Counted from the stretch's first letter, positions 1 to 4,850 are shown. The stretch: DNA of 6,108 nt from Methanobacteriota archaeon (GCA_029574055.1 JAKQBQ010000213.1:1-6108), one strand, 5' to 3'. Notes: a model not told the origin generated them from the letters alone. A program made the numbers and translations.

Positions 1-319
1 TGATGTTAAGCAGCCCCACGCCCCCCGTCTTGATATCGGTGGGGGTCACTTCCACGAGCAGGTCGTAATCGACGGAGTCCATCACTTCCTTCGGATCGGT
101 GTACTTTTTGGTCCCGACCTTTCCCGTATTCTTCTTGGTCTCCAGCAGCTTTTCGGGAGAGAGCCCGGAGGGATCCGAGACGTAGGTGGAGGAGTCCATC
201 ACGCACACTATGCTCACCTTGTCCTTCCCGTATCTTTCCTTGAAGAATTCTTTTCTTAGGATGAGCACTTCGGCGAAGCCCTGCCCCACGGTGCCGAATC
301 CGGACATCAATATCCTCAT
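1..319 (-). CDS. hom: Homoserine dehydrogenase, N-terminal part (cut by window edge)
   Basis: This enzyme reduces aspartate semialdehyde to homoserine with NAD(P)H, the branch step toward threonine and methionine. The 106 visible residues form the nucleotide-binding half of the domain. They start MRILMSGFGTVGQGF with a GxGxxG dinucleotide loop at residues 7-12. The stretch DLLVEVTPTDIKTG at residues 86-99 matches the family's conserved segment after the Rossmann sheet. The catalytic domain lies beyond position 1. The ATG at 319 is one base after the stop codon of the ACT-protein gene, so the two are almost certainly co-transcribed and probably translationally coupled. A G-rich stretch (GGGGG) in the end of the upstream gene may serve as a ribosome binding site. 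No C-terminal ACT domain can be seen or excluded here; the separate ACT protein suggests regulation in trans. Identity is quite sure from motif order and neighbour. Confidence 0.88.
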   Translation of the reverse strand, partial: MRILMSGFGTVGQGFAEVLILRKEFFKERYGKDKVSIVCVMDSSTYVSDPSGLSPEKLLETKKNTGKVGTKKYTDPKEVMDSVDYDLLVEVTPTDIKTGGVGLLNI

Positions 320-320
320 G

Positions 321-812
321 TCAAAGCCCCCTGATGTAAACGATGCTGCTTTTCTTGCACGCGTCGGATAGGAAGGAATCGAACTTCTTCAGGTCGCTCT
401 CGCTCATGAGTTCCGCGGATATCATGGCGGTGCGGGTGGAGCTGGCATTCTTCGACGAATAGTTCACGTCCACCGATTCGAAGGATACCACCGAGGAAGC
501 CTCGTCTATCAACGACTCGACGAAGGATGCTTTGAATTTGCCCACCAGCATGTACTCCATGGTGTGCGTTTTGTAGACCGAGCCGATCTTCGCTATCAGC
601 ACGTCCTTGGATTTCCAGATGGCTTTCAGCTTGTCAAGCTCGGAGGTGTCCTTGATCTCGAATGTTACGTCAATGCAGATCCTTTGGTTCACTATCTGCT
701 CTCTGTCGTGCACCACGCCGACGATGTTGCCGTTCACCAATGATATGGGCTCCAGGGATTCCACTAAGCGTCCCGGGAGATCCTTTACATAGAGTTGCGC
801 ATTGACCATCAT
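321..812 (-). CDS. ACT-domain protein, predicted allosteric regulator of homoserine dehydrogenase
   Basis: A cytosolic protein of about 163 residues. The N-terminal half is an ACT-type ligand-binding domain: an opening beta strand (VNAQLYVKDLPGRL, residues 3-16, with the DLPG turn typical of ACT domains), a helix LVESLEPIS, then NGNIVGVVHDRE at residues 28-38. The C-terminal half (from about residue 80) is a second alpha/beta region that I cannot assign further. I recognise the COG2061 type, which in many archaea sits directly before hom and is predicted to sense an amino-acid end product. The one-base gap to hom here fits that role. The frame is open to a GTG at 824, but family members begin close to the first strand, so ATG 812 (or 809) is preferred. 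A TATA-like element about 25 bases before 812 would give a nearly leaderless mRNA. Ligand and direct control of Hom are inferred. Confidence 0.85.
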   Translation of the reverse strand: MMVNAQLYVKDLPGRLVESLEPISLVNGNIVGVVHDREQIVNQRICIDVTFEIKDTSELDKLKAIWKSKDVLIAKIGSVYKTHTMEYMLVGKFKASFVESLIDEASSVVSFESVDVNYSSKNASSTRTAMISAELMSESDLKKFDSFLSDACKKSSIVYIRGL

Positions 813-831
813 TTCATATACCACACTGGGT

Positions 832-880
832 TTTTATTTATCGGATTGACATAATCCTCTCCTACTATATAATAAAAATA
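832..880 (-). promoter_or_regulatory. Promoter region of the ACT protein-hom operon
   Basis: Two TATA-like elements lie on the minus strand. One is GATAAATAAAAA at 843-832, about 25 bases before ATG 812, which would give a leaderless or nearly leaderless transcript. The other is TTATTATATAG at 875-865, which would give a leader of roughly 30 bases. The same A/T block read on the plus strand (ACTATATAATAAAA, 864-877) could also fire to the right into the structured region from about 898. The T-rich run in minus orientation may also end transcripts coming from the HTH gene. All of this rests on sequence pattern alone. Confidence 0.45.
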
Positions 881-1075
881 CTAACGTCGTTCTTCCAGTA
901 GGAGCACGCTCTGTGCAGGCAGCACGGCACCGGAAGGGGTCGGATCAGGGGTTTGCGGCCGTGCCGAAGCGGTGCGGAAGAAAGCTCTCATTACGCTTGG
1001 AGACATCCGTCTGCGGTCATCCGATACGCTGTCCGACACCTTGCGGAAGTCCGCACACTATGCGTATCGACGCAG
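881..1075. other. GC-rich intergenic region with nested inverted repeats; possible structured RNA or 3' UTR
   Basis: No convincing gene is present. The only open frames are short and overlap the repeats. At the right end, directly after the HTH stop codon, is a nested structure. CTGCG (1011-1015) pairs with CGCAG (1071-1075). CGATACGC (1022-1029) pairs perfectly with GCGTATCG (1062-1069). Inside lies the hairpin TGCGG-AAGT-CCGCA (1042-1055). On the left, GCACGGC (922-928) can pair with GCCGTGC (958-964), and the overlapping CGGCAC (925-930) with GTGCCG (961-966). TGCGGAAG occurs twice, at 973-980 and 1042-1049. This could be the 3' UTR or terminator of the HTH operon on the minus strand, or a small RNA from the A/T-rich promoter near 870 on the plus strand. 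I recognise no known RNA family. Confidence 0.4.
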
Positions 1076-1285
1076 TCAGTCGTCTTCCACGAACTCCAAT
1101 ATGTCCCCCGGCTGGCACTTGAGCGTGGAACATATGGCGTTCAGGGTGGAGAAGCGTATCGCGCTGATCTTTCCCGTCTTTATGTTGGAAAGGTTCACGT
1201 TGGATATCCCCACCTTTTCCGCGAGCTCGTTCAGGGACATCTTCCGGTCCGCCATCACTCTGTCAAGTCTGAGCACTATCGCCAT
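1076..1285 (-). CDS. Small Cro/C1-type (HTH_26, YozG-like) transcriptional regulator
   Basis: A 69-residue DNA-binding protein made up almost entirely of one Xre-type helix-turn-helix domain. The HTH is MSLNELAEKVGISNVNLSNIKTG, about residues 16-38, followed by IRFSTLNAICSTLKCQPGDILEF. The ending CQPGDIL-x-x-V is characteristic of the HTH_26 (YozG-like) group. It has no sensor or dimerisation domain. ATG 1285 is chosen over the upstream in-frame ATG at 1303 because the family begins at MAIVLRLDRV and because a GTGAT ribosome binding site (1289-1293) sits just before it. That site includes the stop codon of the DUF2975 gene, so the pair is translationally coupled. In Bacillus the analogous pair is yoaS-yozG. 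Its likely targets are its own operon and perhaps the adjacent ABC genes; this is inference. Confidence 0.88.
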   Translation of the reverse strand: MAIVLRLDRVMADRKMSLNELAEKVGISNVNLSNIKTGKISAIRFSTLNAICSTLKCQPGDILEFVEDD

Positions 1286-1287
1286 AT

Positions 1288-1295
1288 GATCACAA
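1288..1295 (-). promoter_or_regulatory. Ribosome binding site of the HTH gene, overlapping the DUF2975 stop codon
   Basis: The minus-strand sequence TTGTGATC contains GTGAT, complementary to the end of archaeal 16S rRNA. The TGA inside it is the stop codon of the DUF2975 gene, and ATG follows at 1285. It decides the start of the HTH gene and ties its translation to that of the membrane protein. Confidence 0.6.
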
Positions 1296-1799
1296 CGTCT
1301 CATCCGATTCTTTCTGAAGCGCCGTCCCGTATTTGAAGACCAGCGACAAGAGGTACATCAGGAATGCCGCGAACAGCGACAATAGGTTGAAGTCCATCAT
1401 GTTGCCCGACTCGGGTTCGAAAGCGGCCCCCATTATCATACTTATGACAGGGGTGGCGATCACGCTTATCAATATCAAAATGGTGATCCTTTGAAGGCAT
1501 TTGACATTCTCGTCCGTGAAAGGCGTGTTGTCCCTGTGTATGTTCATGAAAAAGCGGTACACATAATACAGGGTGGCGATCCCTAAGGATCCGGCGACGA
1601 CCAAGATCGCACATATCGATAGGAACTGGCCGCTTGTGGCGGCATCATCGAACCACGACATTATATCGGGGTTCAGCGTCACTGCTATTGTCAGGATAAC
1701 TACGGCCACGATCGCGACCCCCAGCAGGATCATGAACGCCATCGCCGCCATCCCCACGTATCTGCTGAGCCGGTTCAGTCTGTTCAAAACATCGCTCAT
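1290..1799 (-). CDS. DUF2975 family (YoaS-like) integral membrane protein
   Basis: A 169-residue membrane protein with four predicted transmembrane segments, near residues 16-42, 58-82, 103-126 and 139-158. Family marks are FFMNIHRDNTPFTDENVKCLQ at about 83-103, with the NTPFT-x-EN signature between helices 2 and 3, and the C-terminal VFKYGTALQKESDETL at about 154-169. Both are diagnostic of DUF2975. The molecular function of the family is unknown. The usual genomic partner is an HTH_26 regulator, as found directly downstream here with a four-base gap. ATG 1799 is preferred to ATG 1820 because a perfect GGAGG lies between them at 1810-1814. The gene is 87 bases after the ABC permease, so it may share that transcript or use the TATA-like element near 1856. 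I infer that it acts as a membrane accessory or signal-modulating protein for the regulator or the transporter. Confidence 0.85.
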   Translation of the reverse strand: MSDVLNRLNRLSRYVGMAAMAFMILLGVAIVAVVILTIAVTLNPDIMSWFDDAATSGQFLSICAILVVAGSLGIATLYYVYRFFMNIHRDNTPFTDENVKCLQRITILILISVIATPVISMIMGAAFEPESGNMMDFNLLSLFAAFLMYLLSLVFKYGTALQKESDETL

Positions 1800-1809
1800 T
1801 GCATCAAAT

Positions 1810-1814
1810 CCTCC
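1810..1814 (-). promoter_or_regulatory. Shine-Dalgarno site of the DUF2975 gene
   Basis: The minus strand reads GGAGG ten bases before ATG 1799. Because it lies inside the longer reading frame from ATG 1820, it argues for the shorter protein. Confidence 0.6.
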
Positions 1815-1850
1815 GCACATTCTTTGTATTGTCTGACGTAAGGCTTCGTC

Positions 1851-1865
1851 CCAATAAAAAGATGG
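1851..1865 (-). promoter_or_regulatory. T-rich element between permease and DUF2975 genes: TATA-like and/or terminator
   Basis: The minus strand reads CCATCTTTTTATTGG about 25 bases after the permease stop. The T-run could end the ABC transcript in the archaeal manner. TTTTTATTGG could also be a TATA element placing a start near 1830, about 30 bases before ATG 1799. The sequence does not decide between the two. Confidence 0.35.
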
Positions 1866-1886
1866 ATGGGGGTTGGTCGGGAAGGC

Positions 1887-2645
1887 TCACAGCTCCCTCC
1901 TCCTGAACAACAGGTACCCTGCGGCGCCCGCCGCCAACCCCCATGCCGACATCACGGCAGCGTCTCTTGCGGCATCGTAATAGCCCGGTGTGAAAGAGGC
2001 GTTTATGTTGGTCCCCGCAACATCAAGCATGAACCAAGTATCAATCGAATTACCGGACAATATGCTCGACACGATCGTCAGCAGCAGCATGAGCGTCACG
2101 AACGTCAGTATCGCAGCGACGCTTGACTTCTTCACCACCGAGCTTATCAGGACGGCTATGCCCGATGCCCCCAGGGTGTACGCCAACGCAAGACCCAGAG
2201 ATGTTAACATCGGCGATGCGACAGACCCTGTCACCACCAGCGATATGACGGCTGTGATCCCATAGTACAACAGCACGAATGCGAACCCGACCATGCAGGC
2301 TGCGAACATCTTCCCAAGGAATATGGACCACTTCTTGAGGGGTTTCGTGAACATCACCAAAGCGGTCCTCTCTTCGAACTCCGACACGATGGTGCCTGAG
2401 ACGAACAGGGTCACAGCCAGGAGAATGAGCAGCTGTATTATCGAGGTGTATGAGAATGCCAATTCCATCGGATCTTCGCTGAGCCCCCCGCCGAGGATGT
2501 AAGGCATAAAGGTGAACACGACCAGCACGATGCCCATCAGCGCGGCGAATATCGTCATCTTCTTTCCGCGGAAGTATTTTTTGAATTCGTACTTCACAAC
2601 GACGCCGGTCTGTCTGAAGTTGTCCCGGAAACTGTCTTCAAGCAT
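1887..2645 (-). CDS. ABC-2 type transporter permease
   Basis: A 252-residue integral membrane subunit of an ABC-2 transporter. A cytosolic N terminus (VVVKYEFKKYFRGKK, about 16-29) leads into six predicted membrane segments near residues 30-51, 66-88, 114-139, 147-170, 174-196 and 229-247. Between helices 2 and 3 is SEFEERTALVMFTKPLKKWSIFLGK (about 88-112), the conserved cytosolic segment of ABC-2 permeases (acidic, T, P, K) that contacts the ATPase. The protein ends in the basic tail FRRREL. ATG 2645 follows the ATPase stop codon by four bases with a near-perfect GAGGTGAT site at 2649-2656 overlapping that stop, so the subunits are coupled. Only one permease gene is present, so a homodimer is likely. 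Export of a peptide, lipid-linked compound or antibiotic is inferred; the substrate is not visible. Confidence 0.9.
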   Translation of the reverse strand: MLEDSFRDNFRQTGVVVKYEFKKYFRGKKMTIFAALMGIVLVVFTFMPYILGGGLSEDPMELAFSYTSIIQLLILLAVTLFVSGTIVSEFEERTALVMFTKPLKKWSIFLGKMFAACMVGFAFVLLYYGITAVISLVVTGSVASPMLTSLGLALAYTLGASGIAVLISSVVKKSSVAAILTFVTLMLLLTIVSSILSGNSIDTWFMLDVAGTNINASFTPGYYDAARDAAVMSAWGLAAGAAGYLLFRRREL

Positions 2646-2648
2646 GAT

Positions 2649-2656
2649 ATCACCTC
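2649..2656 (-). promoter_or_regulatory. Ribosome binding site of the permease gene, overlapping the ATPase stop codon
   Basis: The minus strand reads GAGGTGAT, a strong match to the archaeal anti-Shine-Dalgarno sequence, three bases before ATG 2645. Its TGA is the stop codon of the ATPase gene, the same arrangement as at the DUF2975/HTH junction. Confidence 0.65.
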
Positions 2657-3591
2657 GTCTCCGCGATCAGGTTGAGATACACTGACTCGAGGGCATCATC
2701 TTCGTGAAGATCGAACACGCCGACCCCCAGGGACCCTATGTCGCTGAAGAGCCTCTGCTGGTCTCTGTCATCTCCTGTGAAGCTTACTTCGACGCCGCCC
2801 CCGGATATCTCTGCGCTTTCTACGTTCGCGAGACCGGAGATCCTGGAGAGGGCTTCCTTCGTGGGGCCGCCCACTATTTTCAGGTTGATCTTCCTTGTCT
2901 TGTTGGCGCCGGTGACGGCATCCATCCTGTCATGCAGCAGAAGCTTCCCGTGGTTGATCAGAGCGACCCTGTCGCAAACGTCCGCGACCTCATGCAAAAG
3001 GTGGGAGCTCATCAGTATGGTAAGGTCGTTGGAGCGCTTGCGAATGGCCTTCAGTATCTCTCTCGTCTCCGCCATCCCCCTTGGGTCGAGGCCGGATGTG
3101 GGTTCATCCAAGATAATGATGCTCGGATCGTTGAGCAGGGATATCCCAAGGGCTATCCTCTGTTTCATCCCCTTTGAGAAGGTGCCGATCCTCTTGTCCG
3201 TCCATTCCGTCATTTTCACGCTGGAGAGGATATCCTCGGTCTGAGCGGAAATCGTCTCTTTGGTCATCCCGAATATCTCGCCTGTGTAGGAGAACATCTC
3301 CCTCGGCGTCATATAAAGATAGAATTCGGGCGTTTCGACAACAGTGCCGACCCCGATCAGCGCTGTTTTGTATTCTTTGCTGACATCCGCGCCGTTGATG
3401 AACGCGCTGCCGGATGTTGCATGGGCGAGGTTCGTAAGGATCTTCAGCGTTGTGCTCTTTCCGGAGCCGTTCGGACCGAGGAAGCCTGTGAAGCTGTTCT
3501 TCTCCACATTCAGCGTCAGGTCGTCGACCGCGAAGAACCCTTTGTATTCTTTCTTCAGCTCTACTATTTCTATTGGGTGGTTTCCTGTCAT
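2650..3591 (-). CDS. ABC transporter ATPase, BcrA/LanF-like
   Basis: A 313-residue ATP-binding subunit that powers the adjacent permease. Walker A is GPNGSGKST (39-47). The signature loop is FSKGMKQRIALG (138-149). Walker B with the catalytic Glu is IIILDEPTSGLDP (158-170), and the H-loop His is H197 in SSHLLHEV. Where most ABC ATPases have a Q-loop, this one has Glu: VGTVVETPEFY, E86. That is the E-loop form known from lantibiotic-immunity and bacitracin-type exporters (LanF, BcrA). After about residue 230 comes a C-terminal accessory domain of roughly 80 residues. The reading frame is open to ATG 3729, but homology begins at IEIVELKKEYKGFFAVDDL, so ATG 3591 is chosen. The extra 46 residues would run through the operator repeats. 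A small ORF overlaps this start as ATGA. The ATPase role is certain; the substrate is not. Confidence 0.92.
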   Translation of the reverse strand: MTGNHPIEIVELKKEYKGFFAVDDLTLNVEKNSFTGFLGPNGSGKSTTLKILTNLAHATSGSAFINGADVSKEYKTALIGVGTVVETPEFYLYMTPREMFSYTGEIFGMTKETISAQTEDILSSVKMTEWTDKRIGTFSKGMKQRIALGISLLNDPSIIILDEPTSGLDPRGMAETREILKAIRKRSNDLTILMSSHLLHEVADVCDRVALINHGKLLLHDRMDAVTGANKTRKINLKIVGGPTKEALSRISGLANVESAEISGGGVEVSFTGDDRDQQRLFSDIGSLGVGVFDLHEDDALESVYLNLIAETR

Positions 3592-3674
3592 CCCCGCGAC
3601 CCCCTGATATCCACGGAAGATGATGAGGACACCGATCTTTTTTCGGCAATTGCTGCCCGGCGAGTGTTTTTCAT
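3588..3674 (-). CDS. Possible 28-residue leader peptide overlapping the ATPase start
   Basis: ATG 3674 opens a 28-codon frame, MKNTRRAAIAEKR followed by a serine-rich run and SRG. Its TGA overlaps the preferred ATPase start codon as ATGA. Ten bases before ATG 3674 lies AAGGAG, the best ribosome binding site in this leader, whereas the ATPase ATG itself has only a G-rich stretch. A ribosome loading here would be delivered to the ATPase start by coupling. The peptide is basic with no membrane segment and resembles nothing I know. It may be a translational leader rather than a functional peptide. An alternative is that AAGGAG serves an N-terminally extended ATPase starting at GTG, but the spacing would be only about three bases. 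Confidence 0.35.
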   Translation of the reverse strand: MKNTRRAAIAEKRSVSSSSSVDIRGSRG

Positions 3675-3710
3675 GTGTCACTGTCTCCTTGCAATACATA
3701 TCTATCGAAT

Positions 3711-3758
3711 AATATTTAATGTTTATCATTAAATGTTTAATGTTTGAAATTATATTTA
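3711..3758 (-). promoter_or_regulatory. Promoter of the ABC transporter operon with operator-like repeats
   Basis: On the minus strand, AAATATAA (3757-3750) and TTAAATATT (3719-3711) are both TATA-like. Between them, three copies of one heptamer lie in alternating orientation: TTTAATG at 3715-3721, CATTAAA at 3727-3733 and TTTAATG at 3736-3742. A repressor bound here would cover either promoter. The small HTH protein at the far end of the gene cluster is the obvious candidate; this is inference. Confidence 0.45.
3715..3745. repeat. TTTAATGTTT direct repeat with internal palindrome
   Basis: TTTAATGTTT occurs at 3715-3724 and again at 3736-3745, so the copies are 21 bp apart, two helical turns on the same face of DNA. 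The reverse complement heptamer CATTAAA at 3727-3733 lies between them and forms a perfect 7-bp palindrome with the second copy (spacer TG, 3734-3735), and another with the first copy (spacer TTTAT). Confidence 0.7.
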
Positions 3759-3956
3759 CAAGGGATAAAGATAGCCCGTCCGAGTTTGTAATAGGAAGAT
3801 CGCGTTCTCAAAAGGAGCCAAAACCGGTAACGAAAGATAGACACGCAGACTGCGGTACTTTAGGAATATTCTTCATCACCCAGCATTGTTAAGCGGCTTT
3901 TTGGAAACATTGCTTGATTATTACTAATATCAAAATTGTAATAATAAGCGCATAAG
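3746..3956. other. Divergent intergenic region without a supported gene
   Basis: This stretch separates the minus-strand ABC operon from the plus-strand small membrane-protein genes. A plus-strand frame from ATG 3719 or 3740 to TAA 3892 (57 or 50 residues) is open, but it lacks a ribosome binding site, runs through the operator repeats and resembles nothing I know. Two other marks are visible: the odd palindrome CGCAG-A-CTGCG at 3844-3854, and an 8-bp inverted repeat near 3917-3945, listed separately. I see no RNA gene or mobile element. Confidence 0.4.
3917..3945. repeat. Inverted repeat ATTATTAC-13-GTAATAAT upstream of the plus-strand promoter
   Basis: The perfect 8-bp arms at 3917-3924 and 3938-3945 are separated by 13 bases. 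The right arm ends about 14 bases before the TATA box at 3959, a usual place for an activator or repressor site in archaea. A/T-rich repeats of this length can occur by chance in such DNA. Confidence 0.45.
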
Positions 3957-3958
3957 AA

Positions 3959-3967
3959 TTTATATTT
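3959..3967 (+). promoter_or_regulatory. TATA box of the small membrane-protein operon
   Basis: TTTATATTT matches the archaeal TATA consensus and predicts a transcript start near 3990, giving a leader of about 20 bases. An AGGA at 3999-4002 then serves ATG 4012 at a spacing of nine bases. Confidence 0.6.
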
Positions 3968-4011
3968 AGTATGCACATGACCTAACGCGAGCAGTCGCAG
4001 GACGAAGAAAA

Positions 4012-4314
4012 ATGTGGCTTATCATAACCGCCGTTGCAGCATTGGCCGTAACGGCGATCTATATCACAACAACCCGGAAGTACAGATTGGGAATGCTCTC
4101 GATGGTACTGTGGGCGTTGACCGCGTGCATCTTTGTGGATCACGCGTTAGGATGGCTATTGGAAGGCGGAGAATTCTTTGATATAGGGGCGGAATCCCTT
4201 ATTCTGAGCATTGTCATGCTGATCCCGATATTTGCTGTATGGGGACTTGTATTGATCAGAGATAAATTCACATCTGCAAAGGCCGAAGTCCGGACGACCG
4301 CTCAGGAGGATTGA
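4012..4314 (+). CDS. Small three-helix membrane protein of unknown function (first of a paralogous pair)
   Basis: A 100-residue hydrophobic protein with three predicted membrane segments near residues 2-19, 27-46 and 62-82, and a charged cytosolic-looking tail (RDKFTSAKAEVRTTAQED). I do not recognise a named family. Between helices 1 and 2 is TRKYRLGMLSMVLWAL, and the second helix ends in an acidic-His pair, VDH at 42-44. The following loop EGGEFFD is acidic. The next gene product shares the same layout: R-x-Y or RY, LS-x-M or LS-x-x-I, W, then VEH at the same place. This points to an old duplication and a heteromeric complex. The short leader, AGGA site and upstream TATA box support the start. 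The stop overlaps the ribosome-binding region of the next gene. A role in ion, metal or redox chemistry at the Asp/Glu-His pair is speculation. Confidence 0.8.
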   Translation: MWLIITAVAALAVTAIYITTTRKYRLGMLSMVLWALTACIFVDHALGWLLEGGEFFDIGAESLILSIVMLIPIFAVWGLVLIRDKFTSAKAEVRTTAQED

Positions 4315-4316
4315 GA

Positions 4317-4631
4317 ATGGGTTGTTTCTTAGCAGTAGCTGCAGCAGGGCTGGTGGTTTTGGCAGCGGGAAGATATGTTCCTGAAAGATACCACATGAAA
4401 TGGTTAAGCGTGATGATATGGGGCAGCGTGCTGGCCTTAACGGTCGAGCACATATGGCACGGCGAGATCGTGCCGTATTTCCCGTTCCTGACCGCCGGGG
4501 CTTCGGAGGTGTTGACGGAAATAGCCGTAATAGGCGTCCCGATGCTCTTGGCCGTTGTCGGCATATGGGCGGCAGCGGTTTATGCGGTCAACAAGTGGGA
4601 GATCCCAATTTCTTCAAAGGCCGCAGCCTGA
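4317..4631 (+). CDS. Small three-helix membrane protein of unknown function (second of a paralogous pair)
   Basis: A 104-residue protein with predicted membrane helices near residues 3-19, 28-45 and 68-92. Between helices 1 and 2 it has PERYHMKWLSVMIWG, parallel to TRKYRLGMLSMVLWA in its neighbour. Helix 2 ends in TVEHIWHGE (42-50), with two His and two Glu around the position where the neighbour has VDH. The third helix begins after a short loop (GASEVLTE) that parallels GAESLILS of the first protein. ATG 4317 is chosen because GGAGG lies seven bases before it, inside the end of the first gene; a TTG at 4311 would put that site too close. The gap between stop and start is two bases, so the pair is one translation unit. 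A hairpin terminator follows directly. No function can be assigned. Confidence 0.8.
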   Translation: MGCFLAVAAAGLVVLAAGRYVPERYHMKWLSVMIWGSVLALTVEHIWHGEIVPYFPFLTAGASEVLTEIAVIGVPMLLAVVGIWAAAVYAVNKWEIPISSKAAA

Positions 4632-4639
4632 TGCATTAA

Positions 4640-4672
4640 GCCGGCTGCAAGGCCGGTCCCCTTATTTTTTTT
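4640..4672 (+). terminator. Hairpin and poly-T terminator after the small membrane-protein genes
   Basis: CCGGC (4641-4645) pairs with GCCGG (4652-4656) around a six-base loop TGCAAG, extended by a G-T pair. A run of T (4662-4672, interrupted once by A) follows five bases later. It starts nine bases after the stop codon at 4631. Confidence 0.75.
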
Positions 4673-4729
4673 GACTCGAACGCCATCCGCAGACTCCAAC
4701 ACATCCCTCGGCAGGCATGAATAAGAAAG

Positions 4730-4812
4730 CGCCGAGAGGGAGATTCGAACTCCCGAGGGGAAATCCCACGAGCTTTCCAGGCTCGCGCCGTACCGGGCTA
4801 GACTATCTCGGC
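4730..4812 (-). tRNA. tRNA-Ser, anticodon GGA
   Basis: An 83-base class II tRNA read from 4812 to 4730. Acceptor strands GCCGAGA (4812-4806) and TCTCGGC (4737-4731) pair over 7 bp. The anticodon stem CGAGC/GCTCG closes the loop CTGGAAA with anticodon GGA, which reads TCC and TCT codons. The long variable arm (GGG-ATTT-CCC core) and discriminator base G at 4730 are both serine identity marks. The T arm is GGGAG-TTCGAAT-CTCCC. No CCA is encoded, as is common in archaea. A pyrimidine-rich trailer CTTTCTTATT follows and probably ends transcription. No intron is visible, and I saw no duplicated tRNA end nearby that would mark an integrated element. Confidence 0.95.
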
Positions 4813-4836
4813 TCGGCGCCTACAAACCCCTTCCTG

Positions 4837-4850
4837 AATTAATACCTTTC
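4837..4850 (-). promoter_or_regulatory. BRE/TATA promoter of the tRNA-Ser gene
   Basis: The minus strand reads GAAAGG followed by TATTAATT (4844-4837). The purine-rich block fits the TFB recognition element. The TATA centre lies about 27 bases before the tRNA 5' end at 4812, so transcription would start within a few bases of the mature end. Confidence 0.6.

Noticed and set aside
838..852. Four-codon ORF (MSIR) after AGGAGAGG upstream of the ACT-protein gene
   Set aside because: Both candidate TATA boxes would start transcription at or after this ATG, so the strong site is probably not in the mRNA. It matters only if transcripts read through from the HTH gene.
881..1006. Minus-strand frame of 41 residues, rich in Ala, Pro and Arg
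   Set aside because: It lacks a ribosome binding site, overlaps the inverted repeats, and its composition is what GC-rich noncoding DNA would give.
953..1336. Long plus-strand frames antisense to the HTH gene
   Set aside because: They are shadows of the HTH and DUF2975 genes, which have clear family matches and ribosome binding sites on the other strand.
2704..3244. Plus-strand frames of over 150 codons antisense to the ABC ATPase
   Set aside because: They are mirror frames of a gene with complete Walker A, signature and Walker B motifs, and have no motifs of their own.
3592..3729. N-terminal 46-residue extension of the ABC ATPase from ATG 3729
   Set aside because: It would place the start codon inside the operator repeats and the AAGGAG site inside the coding sequence. 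ABC ATPase homology begins only after ATG 3591.
3719..3892. Plus-strand open frame of 57 residues (or 50 from ATG 3740) in the divergent intergenic region
   Set aside because: It has no ribosome binding site, runs through the operator repeats and the opposite promoter, and its product shows no recognisable motif. It could be a gene remnant, but nothing in the sequence supports that.
4730..4812. tRNA-Ser as an integration site of a mobile element
   Set aside because: I found no duplicated tRNA 3' end and no integrase gene in the window.
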